Under the pieces are notes generated by a model. That model was not told the origin of the DNA and did no database searches. It was given only the letters and a program-made list of their open reading frames with translations. Positions 6,080-8,905 of a stretch of 8,905 nucleotides of DNA are shown here, piece after piece. This stretch comes from Mayfieldus profundus (GTDB taxonomy: Bacteria > Actinomycetota > Thermoleophilia > Solirubrobacterales > 70-9). Location of the stretch: positions 1 to 8,905 of the forward strand of contig JBBPIM010000060.1 in assembly GCA_038040325.1 (NCBI GenBank). Reading direction: 5' to 3'. Each line of letters opens with the position of its first letter. Position 1 is the first letter of the stretch. Made by a program: the position numbers and the translations under genes.

Positions 6080-6960
6080 CGGCCGCGGCCCTGCAGCTTG
6101 CCGTCCTCCCCGAGGGCTGCGATCTCCAGCCCCGGCATCGGCTCACCCAGCTCGGCCATCGCCTCGGCGACCCGGGCGGGGTCCTCGTAGTGGGTGGTCG
6201 CCTCGACGATCGCGCGGGCGCGTCGCTCCGGGTCCTCGCTCTTGAAGATGCCGGAGCCGACGAAGTTGCCCTCGGCTCCGAGCTGCATCATCAGCGCCGC
6301 GTCCGCCGGGGTCGCAATGCCGCCGGCGCAGAACAGCGGCACCGGCAGCCAGCCCAGCTCGGCAACCTCGCGCACGACCTCCAGCGGCGCGCGGTGCTCC
6401 TTCGCGGCGCCCGCCAGCTCCTCCGGGCCGAGGACCTGCAGCTGCTTGATCCCGGTGGTGATCTCGCGCATGTGGCGGACCGCCTCGACGATGTTTCCGG
6501 TACCCGCCTCGCCCTTGGAGCGGATCATCGCCGCGCCCTCGCCGATGCGGCGCAGCGCCTCCCCGAGGCTGGTCGCCCCGCAGACGAACGGCACGTCGAA
6601 CGCAAGCTTGTCGATGTGGTTGTGCTCGTCGGCCGGCGTGAGCACCTCGGACTCGTCGATGTAGTCCACCTCGAGCGCCTGCAGCACCTGGGCCTCGGCG
6701 AAGTGGCCGATCCGGGCCTTGGCCATTACCGGGATCGTCACCGTCTCCTGGATCTCGGCGATCCTCCGCGTCGAAGCCATGCGCGCGACGCCGCCCTCGG
6801 CCCGGATGTCGGCCGGCACGCGCTCCAGGGCCATCACCGCGCAGGCACCCGTGTCCTCGGCGATGCGGGCCTGCTCGGCGGTGGTGACATCCATGATCAC
6901 CCCGCCCTTGAGCATCTCGGCAAGGCCGGTCTTGACGCGGAAGGTGGCGCGCTCGGTCAC
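6076..6960 (-). CDS. pdxS: PdxS, synthase subunit of PLP synthase
   Basis: PdxS builds pyridoxal 5'-phosphate from ribose 5-phosphate, glyceraldehyde 3-phosphate and ammonia delivered by PdxT, in a 12-mer of TIM barrels. At 294 residues it is full length. Expected active-site residues are all present: D24 (GGVIMDV), K81 forming the pentose Schiff base (PVMAKARIGHF), and K149 (IRSKGEAGTGN). Other hallmark blocks are ALERVPADIRAEGGVARM (44-61), YIDESEVLTPAD (100-111), PFVCGATSLGEALRRI and FCAGGIATPADAALMMQLGAEGNFVGSGIFKS. The start is a GTG at 6960; no Shine-Dalgarno has workable spacing, since GGGGG lies 1 base away, but TAAGAT ends 7 bases upstream, suggesting a leaderless message. It is the first gene of the pdxS-pdxT-aminopeptidase operon and is insulated from the regulator upstream by a strong hairpin. 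Confidence 0.97.
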   Translation of the reverse strand: MTERATFRVKTGLAEMLKGGVIMDVTTAEQARIAEDTGACAVMALERVPADIRAEGGVARMASTRRIAEIQETVTIPVMAKARIGHFAEAQVLQALEVDYIDESEVLTPADEHNHIDKLAFDVPFVCGATSLGEALRRIGEGAAMIRSKGEAGTGNIVEAVRHMREITTGIKQLQVLGPEELAGAAKEHRAPLEVVREVAELGWLPVPLFCAGGIATPADAALMMQLGAEGNFVGSGIFKSEDPERRARAIVEATTHYEDPARVAEAMAELGEPMPGLEIAALGEDGKLQGRGR

Positions 6961-6967
6961 ACCCCCA

Positions 6968-6973
6968 ATCTTA
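6968..6973 (-). promoter_or_regulatory. Probable -10 box of a leaderless pdxS promoter
   Basis: On the minus strand the hexamer is TAAGAT, matching TAnnnT. Exactly seven bases (TGGGGGT) separate it from the GTG start, the same spacing as at yebC. The promoter sits in the 20 bases between the hairpin at 6994-7020 and the gene, so pdxS can be transcribed independently of the regulator gene upstream. No clear -35 box is seen. Confidence 0.6.
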
Positions 6974-6993
6974 GAAGGGGGAGCCCCAAACCG

Positions 6994-7020
6994 GAGGGGC
7001 CCGCCGATGGCGGGCCCCTC
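6994..7020 (-). terminator. Strong GC hairpin after the RpiR-type regulator gene, probable terminator
   Basis: A perfect 12-bp stem (GAGGGGCCCGCC paired with GGCGGGCCCCTC) with a 3-base loop lies 32 bases after the regulator stop at 7053 and 34 bases before the pdxS start. Downstream on the minus strand is only CGGTTTGGGG, so the U-tract is short, as is common in GC-rich actinobacteria. It probably ends the regulator transcript and separates it from the pdx operon. Confidence 0.8.
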
Positions 7021-7052
7021 ACTGGCTCGGATGCGGGCGCGGTAGTGCGGAG

Positions 7053-7910
7053 CTACTTGAGCTTGTAGGCGCGGATGCGGTCCCGATGGGCCGCCTCGTC
7101 GCGGGCATAGACGCCGTGCGCGAGGGCCTGCACCAGGGCCATCAGGGCGGTGTTGGACCGCGCGAAGGAGGGACTGTTGGAGGAGTAGTAGAGGGTCAGC
7201 TCCGCGTGCTCTCCGACCTCCGACATGGTTGCGTCGGAGATCGCCAGGGTGCGCGCGCGGCGGTGCAGGGCAAGCTTCATCGCCCGCTGAAGGAGCGGGT
7301 GGGCCCTGCCGGCCGACAGCGCGATGACCAGCGTGTCCTCGTCGATGCGCCCAAGGCGCTGCAGCGATTCGCCGCCGGTGCTGGCGACGATCTCTGCGCG
7401 GACGTCGAGAAGGCTCAGCATGTGGCGCAGATAGCTGGCGAAGAAGGCCATCTGGTCCACCCCTACGATCACCACGCGCTGAGCCGTTGCGAGCGCGGCA
7501 ACCGCTACCTCGATCTGCTCACGGGTGAGGCTGCGCGCGGTTTCCTCGAGGTTGGCGTGGTCGGTTCCCAGCGACGCCTCGAACTCGGAGTGGTCGAAGT
7601 CGAACAGCGAGCCCGCCTGTGTCGAGCCGTTTCCGTTGCCGGTGGCGTTGCGGTACTCCTCGATCGCGGCCTGCTGCAGCTCGGGGTAGCCCTCGAAGCC
7701 AAGCGCCTGTGAGAAGCGGACCACCGTCGAGGAGGAGGTGTTGGCGCGACGGGCGAGCTCCTCGGCGGTGAGGAACGCCGCCTCGTCGAGGTGATCGATG
7801 ATGTAGCGGGCAACGTCCTTCTGCGAGCGCGAGAATTCGTCGAAGCGCTCGCTGATGAAGTTGGAAAGGCTTTTGGGGCTGGGGCGAGCCCGTGTGGCGG
7901 TCCTGGTCAC
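7053..7910 (-). CDS. RpiR/MurR-family transcriptional regulator with degenerate SIS domain
   Basis: A 285-residue regulator. The N-terminal HTH (about 15-90) fits the RpiR family: RSQKDVARYIIDHLDEAAFLT, AEELARRANTSSSTVVRFSQALGFEGYPELQ, with the recognition helix around 58-70. A Gly/Asn/Ser linker (89-100) leads to a SIS sugar-phosphate-binding fold (about 132-270) recognised from RVVIVG, DTLVIALS and RARTLAISD strands. The ligand-binding signatures are weak: GVDQM (150-154) stands where G-x-G-x-S is usual, and LSAGRAHP (198-205) where S-x-S-G-x-T is usual, so the effector may be atypical. The GTG at 7910 is chosen because it gives the family length; the open frame above it has no HTH-family sequence. 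A gAATCT box lies 7 bases before it, a weak leaderless-type match. Neighbours do not reveal a sugar pathway; the adjacent pdxS uses ribose 5-phosphate. Confidence 0.88.
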   Translation of the reverse strand: MTRTATRARPSPKSLSNFISERFDEFSRSQKDVARYIIDHLDEAAFLTAEELARRANTSSSTVVRFSQALGFEGYPELQQAAIEEYRNATGNGNGSTQAGSLFDFDHSEFEASLGTDHANLEETARSLTREQIEVAVAALATAQRVVIVGVDQMAFFASYLRHMLSLLDVRAEIVASTGGESLQRLGRIDEDTLVIALSAGRAHPLLQRAMKLALHRRARTLAISDATMSEVGEHAELTLYYSSNSPSFARSNTALMALVQALAHGVYARDEAAHRDRIRAYKLK

Positions 7911-8028
7911 GGCGCACAGATTCGCCCTGGCCGCGGGTTTCCCTTCCGGCGCTGGTGGCGGGATTGCACCCTGGGCACGCACCGCGGTCCGGCGGCCGGT
8001 GTGGCGCGATGTGGTTGTATGACCGGCC
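7911..8028. other. Divergent intergenic region between the regulator and a small membrane-protein gene
   Basis: 118 bases that must hold the promoters for both divergent genes. I see no strong palindrome that would be an obvious operator, no good -35/-10 pair and no RNA gene. Weak hints are gAATCT 7 bases before the regulator GTG, and a TATGAC box (8018-8023) 5 bases before the GTG at 8029. RpiR-type proteins often bind near their own promoter, so this is the natural place for an operator. Confidence 0.4.
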
Positions 8029-8412
8029 GTGACGCTCGAGGAGACGCTTCGCCAGACAAACCGCAACATGGTCGTCTTCGACCTGATCCTGGGGTCTGCG
8101 GCGATCGCGGTGCCCGAGGCGACGCTGCGCGTGCTCGGCCACGAGCAGCCATCCGAGGACGCCAAGCACCTGTTCCGCCGCTGCGGCCCGATCTGGCTCA
8201 CCTTCGCCGCGGCGCATGCGGTCGCCGACCGGCGGGGCGCCGATCGCGACTGGTGGGCGCTGGCCTGGCTGCGCGGCACCGAGATCGCGACCGATGCCCT
8301 TTGGGCCGAGTCCCCGGCGGTGAGCCGGCCCGGCGCCAAGCTGGGCCTGCGGATGGCGGGCATCGCGAACCTTGCAATGGCGCTCGGCTTCGGCTGGCTC
8401 TCGCGCCGTTAG
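8029..8412 (+). CDS. Small hydrophobic membrane protein, function unknown
   Basis: 127 residues starting at a GTG; not assigned to a family. After a polar start (TLEETLRQTNRN) there are four moderately hydrophobic stretches: about 14-36 (MVVFDLILGSAAIAVPEATL), 53-66 (PIWLTFAAAHAVA), 73-92 (DWWALAWLRGTEIATDALWA) and 106-124 (MAGIANLAMALGFGWL). They are joined by short charged loops (GHEQPSEDAKHLFRR, DRRGADRD) and the protein ends in SRR. A four-helix bundle in the membrane is likely, but several helices carry charged residues (E, D, R, H), so it may bind a ligand or partner. No Shine-Dalgarno is evident upstream. It is divergent from the RpiR-type regulator across 118 bases, so joint control is possible, and its stop is 2 bases from the converging lipoprotein gene. 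Confidence 0.75.
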   Translation: MTLEETLRQTNRNMVVFDLILGSAAIAVPEATLRVLGHEQPSEDAKHLFRRCGPIWLTFAAAHAVADRRGADRDWWALAWLRGTEIATDALWAESPAVSRPGAKLGLRMAGIANLAMALGFGWLSRR

Positions 8413-8414
8413 CT

Positions 8415-8905
8415 CTAACCCGGCGAGGCGGCCTGATCGCCGCCGAGGCTGACCGATGGACGGCTGCAGTCGCGCAACCCAACATCGCGGGCGAGGGCCA
8501 GGCGGGCGGCCTGCCCAGCGGCGGCCTTGCGCTTGGCCGCCGCGTAGGCCTTGGGGTCGTTGGCGGCGGCGGCGTCACGCCCATCCTCCAGATAGCCGAG
8601 CGCGCGCTCCCGCGCCTCCAGGTAGCGGTCATAGGTGGCCGCAATGTCCTCGGGGGGGCTGAGGCTGCGCAGCTCGTCCAGTGCCTGGTCGGCGACCTCG
8701 ATCAACGCCTCGGCCTGGGCCTCGGCCTGATCCGCCGTCTTCGGCGGGGTGCCCTGGATGCTGCTGAACTCCTCCTGGTTGTCGCGGCAGACCTTGTCGG
8801 CCTGCTTGGTGAAGTCGTCGACCGAGAGCTCGTCGGAGCCGCAGGCCGACAGAGCCGTCGTTGCCGCCGCCAGCGCCGCCACGCAAAGCAGCGGGGGCAA
8901 TCTGT
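8415..8905 (-). CDS. Predicted secreted lipoprotein, helical, function unknown (start probably outside window)
   Basis: A signal peptide is visible: hydrophobic core PLLCVAALAAATTA followed by lipobox LSAC and a GSDE start of the mature chain, so lipid attachment at that Cys (about residue 20 of the visible part) is likely. The only in-window start is a TTG at 8900, but an Arg codon (8901-8903) precedes it in frame. Signal peptides need such basic residues, so the true start is probably just beyond the edge. The mature part, about 140 residues, is charged and Ala-rich, suggesting a helical bundle: VDDFTKQADKVCRDNQ, TADQAEAQAEALIEVADQALDELRSLSPPED, YDRYLEARERALGYLEDGRDA, and a C-terminal ARDVGLRDCS. 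Two mature cysteines (KVCRD and LRDCS) near the two ends could form a disulfide outside the cell. Not recognised as a named family; no catalytic motif. Confidence 0.8.
   Translation of the reverse strand, partial: RLPPLLCVAALAAATTALSACGSDELSVDDFTKQADKVCRDNQEEFSSIQGTPPKTADQAEAQAEALIEVADQALDELRSLSPPEDIAATYDRYLEARERALGYLEDGRDAAAANDPKAYAAAKRKAAAGQAARLALARDVGLRDCSRPSVSLGGDQAASPG

Noticed and set aside
5472..6146. Upstream extension of the aminopeptidase frame across pdxT
   Set aside because: It overlaps pdxT, which has all amidotransferase motifs in another frame. The GTG at 5471 has a strong ribosome-binding site and gives the family-typical N-terminus.
4455..7068. Long plus-strand reading frames opposite the aminopeptidase, pdxT and pdxS genes
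   Set aside because: They are antisense shadows with no family resemblance. The minus strand carries complete, well-recognised enzymes with catalytic residues in place.
1..8905. A new defence, mobile or biosynthetic system
   Set aside because: Most genes are recognised housekeeping functions (RuvABC, YebC, PdxST, aminopeptidase) or single regulators and envelope proteins. No transposase, integrase, nuclease-toxin pair or biosynthetic cluster was found.

Overview
The window is a densely packed, very GC-rich chromosomal segment from an actinobacterium-like organism. Protein style (Ala/Arg/Glu-rich, many GTG starts), the PdxS/PdxT route to vitamin B6, and the grouping of pdxST, yebC and ruvCAB all point to Actinomycetota. 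The residue style of the small hypothetical proteins looks most like Thermoleophilia (Solirubrobacterales or Gaiellales), but that narrower placement is an impression and was not tested. I see no rRNA, tRNA, CRISPR array, insertion sequence or prophage gene. No stretch longer than about 120 bases lacks a gene or a recognisable signal.

Left part (1-3083): the start of ruvB (cut by the window edge), then ruvA and ruvC, lie on the minus strand and are read in the order ruvC-ruvA-ruvB, with 4-base stop/start overlaps. Together they encode the Holliday-junction branch-migration and resolution machine. Divergent from ruvC is a plus-strand transmembrane Ser/Thr protein kinase whose outer part carries a tetratricopeptide-like region.

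Middle (3096-6960): yebC (minus) converges on the kinase and is divergent, across only 12 bases, from a small three-helix membrane protein (plus). That protein converges on a minus-strand operon read pdxS-pdxT-M29 aminopeptidase, again with 4-base overlaps. The 66 bases between the two converging stop codons are filled by a heptamer-repeat hairpin that probably stops transcription from both sides. PdxS and PdxT form the glutamine-dependent PLP synthase. The metallo-aminopeptidase appears to be translationally coupled to it.

Right part (7053-8905): an RpiR/MurR-type regulator with a degenerate SIS domain (minus) is separated from pdxS by a perfect 12-bp-stem hairpin. Then come a small membrane protein (plus) and a secreted helical lipoprotein (minus, start probably beyond the window), converging with 2 bases between stops.

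In many actinobacteria pdxS, pdxT, yebC and ruvCAB lie in the same order and orientation. Here that backbone is kept on the minus strand, but two plus-strand genes (the kinase and the three-helix protein) are wedged into it. Two minus-strand transcription units (yebC and pdxS) begin with a TAnnnT box exactly 7 bases before a GTG start and no usable ribosome-binding site, which is the layout of leaderless transcripts. I found no convincing new multi-gene system. The points most worth a second look are the kinase-TPR receptor, the degenerate SIS regulator, the heptamer hairpin, the leaderless starts and the aminopeptidase coupled to PLP synthase.
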